A stretch of 47,066 nt of DNA from a virus: positions 1 through 47,066 of the IMG/VR virus record IMGVR_UViG_3300032668_000041. One strand, written 5' to 3'. The position numbers were made by a program, and so were the translations under genes. Below the pieces are notes generated by a model that was given only the letters and a program-made list of their open reading frames with translations, was not told where the DNA came from and did no database searches. Shown here piece after piece: positions 16,871 to 23,814 of this stretch. The first letter of the stretch is position 1. The number at the start of each line of letters is the position of its first letter.

Positions 16871-17098
16871 ATGCGTAATCCGCAATACCTCGTACTCTAT
16901 CGTAACGATACAGACACGAAATCTCACATATTTGGTCCGTTCGTTACTCCGTCCATCGCGGACGAGTTCAAAGACCGTCTCCCAATACCGCAAAAAGGCG
17001 GGTATAAGCTTCGTCTCTATACAGAACCTCACACGTCCCGTGATGCGCAAGCAGCGGCCGCTAGATTGGTTGCTGAACGTAGCCGGGCTTTAACCTGA
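16871..17098 (+). CDS. Early hypothetical protein
   Basis: 75 residues starting MRNPQYLVLYRNDTDTKSHI. Its layout (QYLVLYRND, then KSHIFGPF, then a KGGYKLRLY strand) suggests a small alpha/beta protein. A competing frame from 16866 gives a Ser/Arg-rich product with poor codon texture and was not chosen. Ala-rich C-terminus. Function is unknown. It sits directly after the 16663 gene and probably shares its mRNA. Confidence 0.6.
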   Translation: MRNPQYLVLYRNDTDTKSHIFGPFVTPSIADEFKDRLPIPQKGGYKLRLYTEPHTSRDAQAAAARLVAERSRALT

Positions 17099-17110
17099 AC
17101 ACCACTCGCG

Positions 17111-17154
17111 CCCTCATAGCGCAACACTTATGTTGCGATTGGAACCTATGAGGG
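17111..17154 (+). promoter_or_regulatory. Shine-Dalgarno-sequestering hairpin
   Basis: CCCTCATAG (17111-17119) pairs perfectly with CTATGAGGG (17146-17154). Inside is a second stem, CGCAACA (17120-17126) with TGTTGCG (17131-17137), loop CTTA, leaving an eight-base bulge. The GAGGG ribosome site for the ATG at 17163 lies fully in the outer stem, so the structure should shut translation unless opened by heat, a protein or a ribosome. Confidence 0.65.
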
Positions 17155-17162
17155 AACCTACT

Positions 17163-17897
17163 ATGTCCGACAAAATGCTCTACGGCATTGCCATTCTGGA
17201 CAAGGATGCAATCAAGACTGATCAGGATGGTATCAAAACCACTCTGGCGGCCTTGGACCTGCGCATTCACCAAAATGCGGTTCAATGCCTCATCCATGCC
17301 GAAATTCACGGCGACACGTCGCTCATGCGGCGTTTGCTGGTCGACATCATCGACACGAAGACCGGCTATCGTCGTCAAGGTCTCATCAATTGGATGCGCA
17401 AGCATTCTCCGATGGAACTGACGAAGGACAACATCAATCTGTCCGGCACGCTAGAAGACGGCGAGAAGCGTCCTTTCTTGGTCGATCTAGCCAACAAGAC
17501 GCCTTTCTGGCTCGACGGCGACAACGCCGAGCACGTGGCTAAGCCCGTCTATCGCGACGCTTTGACCGGCAAGTTCGATCAAGCGATCCGCGAGTTTGAG
17601 AACGCCGTCGCCAATACCATCACGGTGAACGGCAAGCCGGCGGCGATCAATCCCGAGAAGCCGTTCTATGACGGCGTTCAGATCGGCAAGGCGGAGGAGT
17701 TCTTCCTTCAAATGAAGAACAACGTCGTGGCGTTCAAGAGCGCCATCAAGGACGACACTCGCGAGGTTAGGAACGCGCAAGCGACGCTGCGGAAGGCGCT
17801 CAACGGAGTCGATCCGGCGATCGCGAAGGCGATGCTCGGCGAGGTGCTGCAACCGCAGCACGAGAAGACCTCCGTGCTCGAAGAGGCGGCGGCGTAA
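17163..17897 (+). CDS. Early protein of unknown function
   Basis: 244 residues, GC-rich codon use (mostly G or C in third positions). The start MSDKMLYG is chosen because GAGGG lies eight bases upstream; an in-frame ATG at 17130 lies inside the hairpin that covers this site. Charged alpha/beta texture, with an LRIHQNAVQCLIHAEIHGD segment in the first third and helical repeats at the C-terminus. It has no transmembrane segment and no recognised catalytic motif. Its strong codon bias suggests high early expression. Confidence 0.8.
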   Translation: MSDKMLYGIAILDKDAIKTDQDGIKTTLAALDLRIHQNAVQCLIHAEIHGDTSLMRRLLVDIIDTKTGYRRQGLINWMRKHSPMELTKDNINLSGTLEDGEKRPFLVDLANKTPFWLDGDNAEHVAKPVYRDALTGKFDQAIREFENAVANTITVNGKPAAINPEKPFYDGVQIGKAEEFFLQMKNNVVAFKSAIKDDTREVRNAQATLRKALNGVDPAIAKAMLGEVLQPQHEKTSVLEEAAA

Positions 17898-17943
17898 GAC
17901 GGACCATGACCTGAGTATGTCTTAAAACTGCTCATCTTACACT

Positions 17944-18056
17944 TATGTGTTGATGAGAATGATCGCTAAACCCTCTTCACCTGTTAATCATGGTAAACCC
18001 TATCCACGCTAGGTTTGAAGCAGTGTGCTTTAGTCGATCATTCTCATCAACACATA
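17944..18056 (+). repeat. Perfect 22-bp inverted repeat
   Basis: The arms at 17944-17965 and 18035-18056 are exact reverse complements over 22 bases, and the match continues for five more (CTAAA) after a one-base bulge. They enclose 69 bases that hold a smaller AAACC/GGTTT stem. The right arm ends on the AGGAG ribosome site of a five-codon leader ORF. It could form a very stable RNA hairpin or be paired operator sites. Confidence 0.8.
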
Positions 18057-18067
18057 GGAGCTTTGTC

Positions 18068-18085
18068 ATGAACACCCCACAATAG
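18068..18085 (+). CDS. Five-codon leader ORF
   Basis: ATG AAC ACC CCA CAA TAG encodes MNTPQ. It has AGGAG seven bases upstream, stronger than the sites of most genes nearby. Its last codons lie in a perfect hairpin (CCCCAC 18075-18080, AATA, GTGGGG 18085-18090). This is the layout of a translational leader or a minigene that stalls or occupies ribosomes ahead of the gene at 18165. Whether it is translated cannot be seen from sequence. Confidence 0.4.
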   Translation: MNTPQ

Positions 18086-18111
18086 TGGGGATATGATACA
18101 CTTGTCTTTCG

Positions 18112-18161
18112 ACTAACCTTTTCCTTGACAAAAACAATATCAACAATTTCAAGAGGTTAGT
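18112..18161 (+). promoter_or_regulatory. Hairpin covering the ribosome site of the 18165 gene
   Basis: ACTAACCT (18112-18119) is the reverse complement of AGGTTAGT (18154-18161). The second arm takes in most of the GAGG ribosome site that serves the ATG at 18165. With the leader ORF just upstream, this looks like an attenuation device in which leader translation or RNA refolding frees the site. Confidence 0.5.
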
Positions 18162-18164
18162 GTG

Positions 18165-18743
18165 ATGATTAAACTGACTTATCAACAGGTCGTAGACCTT
18201 AAGCCGTGTTCCGTGTTGAAAATACCTAGCTTCGGCACTCTCCGCACAATGTCGGCTATACAAGCTCTCGACGCTGGCGTGTCGATTAGCGATCTCTTGT
18301 GGGTCGCTGCGAAGCTTGATAGGCAAGACTTGTGCGTTCAGTTTGCGCTAGCGTGCGCTAAGCGTGCGGTTCACTTAAACACTGCCCCGCCTGTGCAGCG
18401 GGCTCTGGACGCGGCACAGGCTTGGTTGGACAACCCGAACCGGGGAACCGCCAACACCGCCGCCGCCGCGTTCAGCGCCGCCAACGCCGCGGCCTACACC
18501 GCCAGCGCCGCCAACGCCGCCGCCAACGCCGCCGCCTACGCCGCGGCCTACACCGCCAACGCCGCCAGCGCCTACACCGCCGCCGCCGCCGCCAGCGCCG
18601 CCAACACCGCCGCCTACGCCGCCAACGCCGCCGCCTACGCCGCCGCCGCGTTCAGCGCCGCCAGTCTTCTCGAAAGAGGCGCGGCGAAAGAACGCGAGCG
18701 AGTTGAACAGCGTAGGATTTTCCTATCAATATTCGGCACCTAA
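18165..18743 (+). CDS. Ala-rich repeat protein, Imm5-like immunity-family type
   Basis: 192 residues. Residues 1-90 form a folded head (QAWLDNP at its end). Residues about 100-165 are a low-complexity run of AAN, AAS, AAY and AAF units from repeated GCCGCC-type DNA. A charged helix (AAKERERVEQRRIF) closes the protein. This layout matches proteins annotated as putative immunity (Imm5-like) in phages and bacteria, whose function in phages is unknown. The ATG with GAGG eight bases upstream is chosen over a GTG one codon earlier. The repeat tract is prone to length changes and to assembly error. Confidence 0.7.
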   Translation: MIKLTYQQVVDLKPCSVLKIPSFGTLRTMSAIQALDAGVSISDLLWVAAKLDRQDLCVQFALACAKRAVHLNTAPPVQRALDAAQAWLDNPNRGTANTAAAAFSAANAAAYTASAANAAANAAAYAAAYTANAASAYTAAAAASAANTAAYAANAAAYAAAAFSAASLLERGAAKERERVEQRRIFLSIFGT

Positions 18744-18824
18744 CATTTCGTTAGGTGTCACTAGCCCCGTCGGGGGTTATAGGTGGCATTTCCGCCACAT
18801 TCAGGGCTCAAGGAGGGCTCAATC

Positions 18825-19103
18825 ATGGACAACAAGGCCAAAATCGAGTGGGTTGACGTTACGTCTTCCAATCTCGCGCAAATCGCCCATGATGAGCAAT
18901 CTGGGTTGTTTGCTGTCCGGTTCTCCAACGGGGGCCTGTACGGCTACAAGAAAGTTGGACGCGATATTTTTGACGCCATGCCGAATGTCCCGTCGGCTGG
19001 TCGGTATTTTAACATGATGGTCAAGATTGGCCACGATTTCGTCAAACTGGACACTGAGGCTGAGCTGCTCGAATTGATCGAAGCCGAACGAGCGGCCGCC
19101 TAA
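18825..19103 (+). CDS. KTSC-domain protein
   Basis: 92 residues. The segment from residue 10 to about 66 fits the KTSC domain: VTSSNLAQIAHDEQSG, a VRFSNGGLYGY strand pair, then VPSAGRYFNMMVK. KTSC domains are small folds thought to bind nucleic acid or partner proteins; in phages they occur in early regions. AAGGAGG lies eight bases before the ATG. Three short hairpins (including CACCTAAC/GTTAGGTG at about 18736) separate it from the upstream gene. Confidence 0.75.
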   Translation: MDNKAKIEWVDVTSSNLAQIAHDEQSGLFAVRFSNGGLYGYKKVGRDIFDAMPNVPSAGRYFNMMVKIGHDFVKLDTEAELLELIEAERAAA

Positions 19104-19178
19104 AACACTTCCCCTTAGTTTTCGACTTACATTTGCCGACTATATCAACAGTCAACCGTCTCGTGAAGGATATGAGCG

Positions 19179-19499
19179 GTGGCAAACTCAGGATTTGTGA
19201 TTTCAATGTCGAAGAAAGCGGAAGAAGCGGCTCCCGTGGGCCGTCTGACCAACCTTTACATGACCATCAACACGGTCGATGTGAACGGTAAGACCGTGGG
19301 TTATCGGATCGTCGATCTGTATCACTACTGCACTCGGAACTGGCTGATGAACCATCAGTGGTGGGCGATGCACCAAGGCCATCTGGTCGAGGTCCAACCG
19401 GCGACGGCGGAAGAGATCAACGAGTATCTGGCCAAGAAGGCCAAGGAACTCCAAGACAAGTTCGCCGACGCTCCGGCTCAGGAACTCGTCGCGGCGTAA
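19179..19499 (+). CDS. Early hypothetical protein
   Basis: 106 residues from a GTG with AGGA eight bases upstream; an ATG at 19206 (MSKKAEEAAP) is the alternative and gives 97 residues. It is GC-rich with a YRIVDLYHYCTRNW segment and many Trp/His residues in the middle (MNHQWWAMHQGH), then a Lys-rich helix and an Ala-rich end. No family recognised. Codon use matches the highly biased genes at 17163 and 19678. Confidence 0.7.
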   Translation: MANSGFVISMSKKAEEAAPVGRLTNLYMTINTVDVNGKTVGYRIVDLYHYCTRNWLMNHQWWAMHQGHLVEVQPATAEEINEYLAKKAKELQDKFADAPAQELVAA

Positions 19500-19539
19500 G
19501 CGCAAGATTCGCCTTTGCGTAATTTCCCTACGCTAGGAC

Positions 19540-19567
19540 TTGACAAGTTTTTCAGTTCGTGTATAAT
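19540..19567 (+). promoter_or_regulatory. Rightward sigma70 promoter
   Basis: TTGACA (19540-19545), a 16-base spacer and TATAAT (19562-19567). Both hexamers are perfect consensus. Transcription would begin near 19574, leaving a leader of about 100 bases with three small hairpins before the 19678 gene. It probably serves that gene and the ligase cluster after it. Confidence 0.85.
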
Positions 19568-19573
19568 AGTTCT

Positions 19574-19677
19574 TAGAAAGACCACTTATTAGAGATTGAT
19601 TTTGATAACATCAATCAACTGACCCCTTAAAGGACATTAGGGGAGGGTCTAAGGACCCAGAAAAAGGAATGAGAACC
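19574..19677 (+). promoter_or_regulatory. Structured 5' leader
   Basis: Three stems in series: GATTGAT/ATCAATC (19594-19600, 19610-19616), CCCCT/AGGGG (19623-19627, 19639-19643) and GGGTC-TAAG-GACCC (19645-19658), then AAAAAGGA before the start. No match to a known riboswitch class was recognised. It may stabilise the mRNA or tune expression of the gene at 19678. Confidence 0.4.
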
Positions 19678-20103
19678 ATGGCTACCAAAGTCGCTGAAAA
19701 GCCCGCCGCCGATGTCGTCGCCAAGAAGCCGAAGGCTCCCGAACAGTTCGGTCCCACCTATCCGGGCCACTATCCGTCTGAAATGCGCACCCAAATGTGG
19801 CCGCTGTGCTGCGGTGCGCAGATCATCTCGGGCTTCAAGAACGTCGCCACGCTCAACGACGCCGAGCTGGACCAGCAGATCAAGGACACCCTCGCGGCGA
19901 TCCCGGACCACCAAATCTTCCACGACGAGAAAATCCGGCCCGCGTTCACGTTCCTGACTCTGAACCATAGCCAAACCGCGTCGCCGAAGCTGATGGCCGC
20001 CGTCGGACGGGCCGGCTTCAAGCTGATCTTCACCGGCAGCCCGCGCGGCTTCAAGCAGTCCTGGTTCCTGCTCGACACCTCGGGCACGTTCAAGGCCGCC
20101 TAA
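19678..20103 (+). CDS. Highly expressed early/middle hypothetical protein
   Basis: 141 residues starting MATKVAEKPAADVV, with a Lys/Ala-rich N-terminal tail and then a compact domain (MWPLCCGAQIISGF, then FTFLTLNHSQTASP, ending QSWFLLDTSGTFKAA). AGGA lies nine bases before this ATG; an in-frame ATG at 19669 is too close to it. A consensus promoter and structured leader precede it, and codon use is strongly biased. The following open frame continues in the same phase after its TAA. Confidence 0.75.
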   Translation: MATKVAEKPAADVVAKKPKAPEQFGPTYPGHYPSEMRTQMWPLCCGAQIISGFKNVATLNDAELDQQIKDTLAAIPDHQIFHDEKIRPAFTFLTLNHSQTASPKLMAAVGRAGFKLIFTGSPRGFKQSWFLLDTSGTFKAA

Positions 20104-20907
20104 ACCATCGGCGCCAAAAGTGAAGCGGGGATTATTGAGTCCGTCATAAGTTTTTATCCTGGCCTAAAGCCTCGGAGAAGCCCCACAAATCCTAGTGTTC
20201 ACGGTAATCCTTGCTCATTTGCTCTGTACGAAGACGATCTTTCTTCACTTTACGGCCCAAAAGCTGACATTTGTCACGCTTCTGTTGGGTTTAACTATAA
20301 ATTCAAAGATCATTTCATCACGTCCATCCCACTAAAGACGGACTGTGACATTCACTTCATCGTCATGCTGATGAAGTTCCCTTTCAGACAGTGGTCTGAG
20401 AACATCTCGTTAGAGATCAGTGACTCCGGAGAGTTTTATTTAAGGGTCCAGAACGTCAAACAAATCCCCCCACAAGTTCTTTACAACCTAGCTATTGCGA
20501 GCAGAACACCCGTTGAACACGGGTTCTTCTTCTTCAAGAACTGGGCCAAGATGGCTCAAGCTGGTCTAAATCCCATGCTTGCGTTCATCTTATCAACACA
20601 TTCACTTAAGGGAACCCGTAAGAAGGACCCCTTGCAGTGGACTTTTGATAGTGTCGTTGGTGAAGATTGGCATTTCTTCCTCGATCCGACTGTAAATTGG
20701 CAGAATGTGATCGAAAGTAAGGTCACTTTGCATCAATTTGACTCATGTACCCCCTGCAATACCATCTGGGGCGAGTACGATTACCTCTTTTTTGAGTCTT
20801 TGGAGGGTCTAACCCTTCAACAGATCAGCGATAAATTGGGCTATCCAGTCGATCCCAATCCTTCATTTCCACAATATAAGGGTAAAACCTATGTCCGCAA
20901 GGATTAA
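20104..20907 (+). CDS. Unknown protein of the ligase cluster, start codon unresolved
   Basis: The only ATG with a long frame is 20365 (180 residues), but it has no ribosome site. The same frame is open for 87 codons before it, back to the TAA at 20101-20103, and reads as normal protein (HGNPCSFALYEDDLSSLYGP, then FKDHFITSIPLKTDCDIHF), with no ATG, GTG or TTG. Candidates are ATT at 20131 or 20134, or a codon near 20185 that follows GGAG by seven bases. The C-terminal part has HGFFFFKNWAKMAQ. It overlaps the next gene by 17 bases. No family recognised. Confidence 0.65.
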   Translation, partial: TIGAKSEAGIIESVISFYPGLKPRRSPTNPSVHGNPCSFALYEDDLSSLYGPKADICHASVGFNYKFKDHFITSIPLKTDCDIHFIVMLMKFPFRQWSENISLEISDSGEFYLRVQNVKQIPPQVLYNLAIASRTPVEHGFFFFKNWAKMAQAGLNPMLAFILSTHSLKGTRKKDPLQWTFDSVVGEDWHFFLDPTVNWQNVIESKVTLHQFDSCTPCNTIWGEYDYLFFESLEGLTLQQISDKLGYPVDPNPSFPQYKGKTYVRKD

Positions 20908-21568
20908 GTTCTACTCTGAGGGCAGCGACTGGTCCCCCGGAGGCTCTATGAGCGACCTGCTTAACAGGTATAAGGAGTTCGAGGAGGTCTTCACCCCTTC
21001 GATCGCCGACATGATCATTTTCAACGGCGGGGCTGACATTGCCACGTCCATTTACGGCGAAGAGCCGGTGATGCGAGGGATTCCACTAGAAGTTTCCCGG
21101 CGGGACCAACGTGAAATGGACCTGTTCGACGAAGCCGTTGACCGTGGTCTCTTCATGCTCGGTATCTGTCGTGGTGCTCAGCTCCTGAACTGCCTCAATG
21201 GCGGCTCACTCTGGCAACATGTCGACGGACACCACTCGAACCACGATATGTTCGAGATCAAGACGGGTCGCATAATCTACACGACGTCGACTCACCATCA
21301 GCAGATGCGCCCCGCAAAGGGGGCCGAAATTATCTGCGTCGCCAACTGTTCCACGATCAAGCATCGTGACGACGAGAAGAAGGCGTTCGTCAAGCACATG
21401 GATCGTGCGACTGGCGACGACCTTGAGGTCTGCTATTACTCGAAAACTCAGACCTTGTGCATTCAGGGGCATCCCGAGTACGTTCCGTTGTCGGACTTCG
21501 CCAAGTGGTCCGTTGACCTCATCCTTTCCAAATATCATCAGGAGCGTTCCCTATCTGTGGCCTCGTAG
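20891..21568 (+). CDS. Class I glutamine amidotransferase / gamma-glutamyl hydrolase-like (peptidase C26)
   Basis: 225 residues. The nucleophile elbow is GICRGAQ with C93, and the rest of the triad is H194 and E196 in GHPEY. The family hydrolyses glutamine to feed ammonia to a partner, or cleaves gamma-glutamyl bonds as in PuuD. The early FNGGADI motif suits the oxyanion region. It lies directly upstream of a class II amidotransferase and peptide ligases, which suggests processing of glutamyl-linked products or ammonia supply. AAGGG lies seven to eight bases before the ATG. Confidence 0.85.
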   Translation: MSARIKFYSEGSDWSPGGSMSDLLNRYKEFEEVFTPSIADMIIFNGGADIATSIYGEEPVMRGIPLEVSRRDQREMDLFDEAVDRGLFMLGICRGAQLLNCLNGGSLWQHVDGHHSNHDMFEIKTGRIIYTTSTHHQQMRPAKGAEIICVANCSTIKHRDDEKKAFVKHMDRATGDDLEVCYYSKTQTLCIQGHPEYVPLSDFAKWSVDLILSKYHQERSLSVAS

Positions 21569-22677
21569 GAATAGCGGGCGACACAGGGTACGGTCGCTAC
21601 AAAGATATGTTCACCGACTTGTTGGTCGTTGACTCCATCCGTGGGATGCACTCCACGGGCGTTGCTTTCATCTCACGCTACAAGCTCGACTCTAACAAGG
21701 TCCTCAAGTGCGTGGGTCCGGCAACCAATCTCGTTCTCACCAAAGAGTACGAGGAGACCGCACGTAAGTCCGCCATGTGCATCATCGGCCACAATCGCTA
21801 TGCGACCAAGGGCGAGATCACGGTGGACAATGCTCACCCGTTCCAATTTGAGCATATCATCGGCGCTCACAACGGCACCCTCGACTATCAGGCGTGGAAG
21901 TGTCTGTACGAGAACGAGAAGTACGGCACCGACAGTCAAGCCGTCTATTCACACCTGAACCAATACGGTTTGCGGGAAACCGTTGACCAACTGCAAGGTG
22001 CATGGGCTCTCACTTGGTACGATCAAAGGGACCACACCCTGAATTTCCTCCGCAACGAGAAGCGGCCCCTGCACTACGCCTACTCTAAAGACCACACGAC
22101 CATCGTATGGGCCAGCGAATACTCCATGCTGGAGTTCATCATGGCTCGCTACGGCTTCAAGTCCGACGGCAAGGTCTATATGGCCGAGGAGGACAAGCAC
22201 ATTCGTTGGGAAATTCCTTTTGGGGCCAACGAAAAGATCAAGGGACCTTTCATGACGGAGATGAAGGCTCTTCCCGAACGCCCAAAATCGTGGATCGCCT
22301 GGGAGGGCGAAACGTATTACGGGTCAAATCTAAATCACGGGCACAGCTACGACGTGAACAGAAAGCACGACGCAAGCAATTCAAGCTCAGTAAAAAAGGC
22401 CAGTGAGGAAGACGCTCCCTGGGAAGACCTGCTGAAGAACCGTGTGGACACCAAGAAGTTCAGGCCTCCCTATAAGCGACTGAATGGCACCATCATCAAC
22501 AAGGAACTTTTCAATGGGTACGTGGCCGATGGCTGCGTCTTCTGCGACAACCATGACATCCCTTGGGGCGAGTTCATTCTCCCCCTGAAGGACGACATGG
22601 ACGGACGACGTATTTTCATGTGTGAGGATTGTTACAACGACGACAGCAACTTCGAATGTCTTCAATGGATGATTTAA
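21553..22677 (+). CDS. Class II (Ntn) glutamine amidotransferase, ATC start
   Basis: 374 residues if started at ATC 21553. The next codon is the catalytic Cys of the canonical start CGLVGIAGD, which must become residue 1 of the mature enzyme. AGGAG lies eight bases before ATC. The first ATG (21607) would remove the nucleophile. Other class II motifs are GMHSTG, GHNRYATKG, AHNGTLDY and a GTDSQAV segment. A C-terminal zinc-ribbon-like part has CVFC and CEDC. It probably releases ammonia from glutamine for amide synthesis in the adjacent ligase pathway. It overlaps the upstream gene by 16 bases. Confidence 0.85.
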   Translation: MCGLVGIAGDTGYGRYKDMFTDLLVVDSIRGMHSTGVAFISRYKLDSNKVLKCVGPATNLVLTKEYEETARKSAMCIIGHNRYATKGEITVDNAHPFQFEHIIGAHNGTLDYQAWKCLYENEKYGTDSQAVYSHLNQYGLRETVDQLQGAWALTWYDQRDHTLNFLRNEKRPLHYAYSKDHTTIVWASEYSMLEFIMARYGFKSDGKVYMAEEDKHIRWEIPFGANEKIKGPFMTEMKALPERPKSWIAWEGETYYGSNLNHGHSYDVNRKHDASNSSSVKKASEEDAPWEDLLKNRVDTKKFRPPYKRLNGTIINKELFNGYVADGCVFCDNHDIPWGEFILPLKDDMDGRRIFMCEDCYNDDSNFECLQWMI

Positions 22678-22678
22678 C

Positions 22679-22990
22679 TTGCGTGTCAAATGCGGGACGC
22701 AAGTCGGCGAGCTAACCAGTTTACCTGGGTGTTCCCAAATCGCTGTGTCTCATGATGTTTATTCAACTGCTAAGGGACAAGGGACTGGGTCAGAAGCTAA
22801 TAACCTTCGAATAGCTCTATGTCGTCAATTAGGTTATGACGTACTGCTATGTACTTCTGATCTTGCAAATTCATCTCAGATTTCGATCTTAAAGAAGAAC
22901 AGGTGGACAATGGCTTTTGTTTTTGCATCTTCAAAAACCCAGCACAATGTTGGGCTGTTCTATAAACGTCTGAATGTAGATATAGAATGA
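22679..22990 (+). CDS. GNAT-like acetyltransferase
   Basis: 103 residues from a TTG start with only a weak ribosome site. The segment KGQGTGSEANNLRI resembles the acetyl-CoA pyrophosphate-binding motif A (Q/R-x-x-G-x-G/A), followed by a YDVLLCTSDLANSSQI strand/helix typical of the later GNAT motif. It is short for the family (usually 140 or more) but looks complete at the C-terminus. In the cluster it could acetylate a ligase product. The stop overlaps the next ATG. Confidence 0.55.
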   Translation: MRVKCGTQVGELTSLPGCSQIAVSHDVYSTAKGQGTGSEANNLRIALCRQLGYDVLLCTSDLANSSQISILKKNRWTMAFVFASSKTQHNVGLFYKRLNVDIE

Positions 22991-23814
22991 CGACACCTAA
23001 AATCCTCGTGGGGGCAGACCCCGAACTCTTCATGAAGAATGCCAACGATGGCAGCTTTGTGTCCGCCCATGACCGTGTTCCTGGGACCAAGTACAAGCCG
23101 TTCAAGGTTGAACATGGGGCTGTCCAGATCGACGGCACCGCTCTGGAGTTCAACATCGACCCGGCCGCCACGGTGGACGAATTCGTTCGCAACATCAAGG
23201 CGGTTCGCAAGTCCTTGGAAGGCTTCGTGCCGGGCTACAACGTCGTGGCTGAGCCGGTGGCGCTCTACAACAAGAAGTATTTCCTGCACGACATCCCCGG
23301 CTACGCGAAGACCCTGGGCTGTGATCCGGACTACAACGCCTGGACCATGGATCAGAACCCTCCGCCGAACGCCGGCAAGACCCCGATGCGGACTGGCGCT
23401 GGCCATATCCATATCGGCTGGACCGATGGCGCTGACATCAACGACACCGAACACTACATCATGGCGTGTCGGATCGCTCGTCAGTGCGACTACTACCTCG
23501 GTATCCAATCCCTGCTCTGGGATGCGGACCCGACCCGACGCCTGCTCTACGGCAAGGCCGGCGCTTTCCGACCCAAGCACTACGGGGTCGAATATCGGAC
23601 GCTCAGCAACCGCTGGCTCGCGTCTGACGGCTTGACCAAGTGGGTCTACAACGCCGCTGTGTTGGCCACCAAGGACGCCTTCGGAGGCTTCTGGGCGGAA
23701 GACTCTTACGGCGACACGGCTCGCGAGATCATCGACACCAACAACACCGAGTGGTTCAACGACTATCAGTTCGACCTCGGCCTTGAAGGACTTCCGGTCG
23801 ATGTTGCTGTATGA
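22987..23814 (+). CDS. phiEco32-like COOH-NH2 ligase (type 2)
   Basis: 275 residues. GADPELF near the N-terminus, an ALEFNIDPA strand, AGHIHIGW in the middle and GVEYRTLSNRW near the C-terminus match the glutamine-synthetase-fold COOH-NH2 ligase family first noted in phiEco32-like phages. Such enzymes join a carboxylate to an amine using ATP. The Glu and His residues in these motifs would bind metal and nucleotide. The substrate is unknown. It forms a dense operon (overlaps of 4 and 14 bases) with a second amidoligase and an ATP-grasp enzyme. Confidence 0.85.
   Translation: MTTPKILVGADPELFMKNANDGSFVSAHDRVPGTKYKPFKVEHGAVQIDGTALEFNIDPAATVDEFVRNIKAVRKSLEGFVPGYNVVAEPVALYNKKYFLHDIPGYAKTLGCDPDYNAWTMDQNPPPNAGKTPMRTGAGHIHIGWTDGADINDTEHYIMACRIARQCDYYLGIQSLLWDADPTRRLLYGKAGAFRPKHYGVEYRTLSNRWLASDGLTKWVYNAAVLATKDAFGGFWAEDSYGDTAREIIDTNNTEWFNDYQFDLGLEGLPVDVAV

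Noticed and set aside
18092-18097. TATGAT as a promoter -10 after the leader hairpin
   Set aside because: No -35-like hexamer lies at 16-18 bases; the nearest TTGTCA is 22 bases away.
18420-18670. CRISPR-like or tandem-repeat array
   Set aside because: The repeated GCCGCC units are in-frame codons of an Ala-rich protein with no spacers or conserved repeats.
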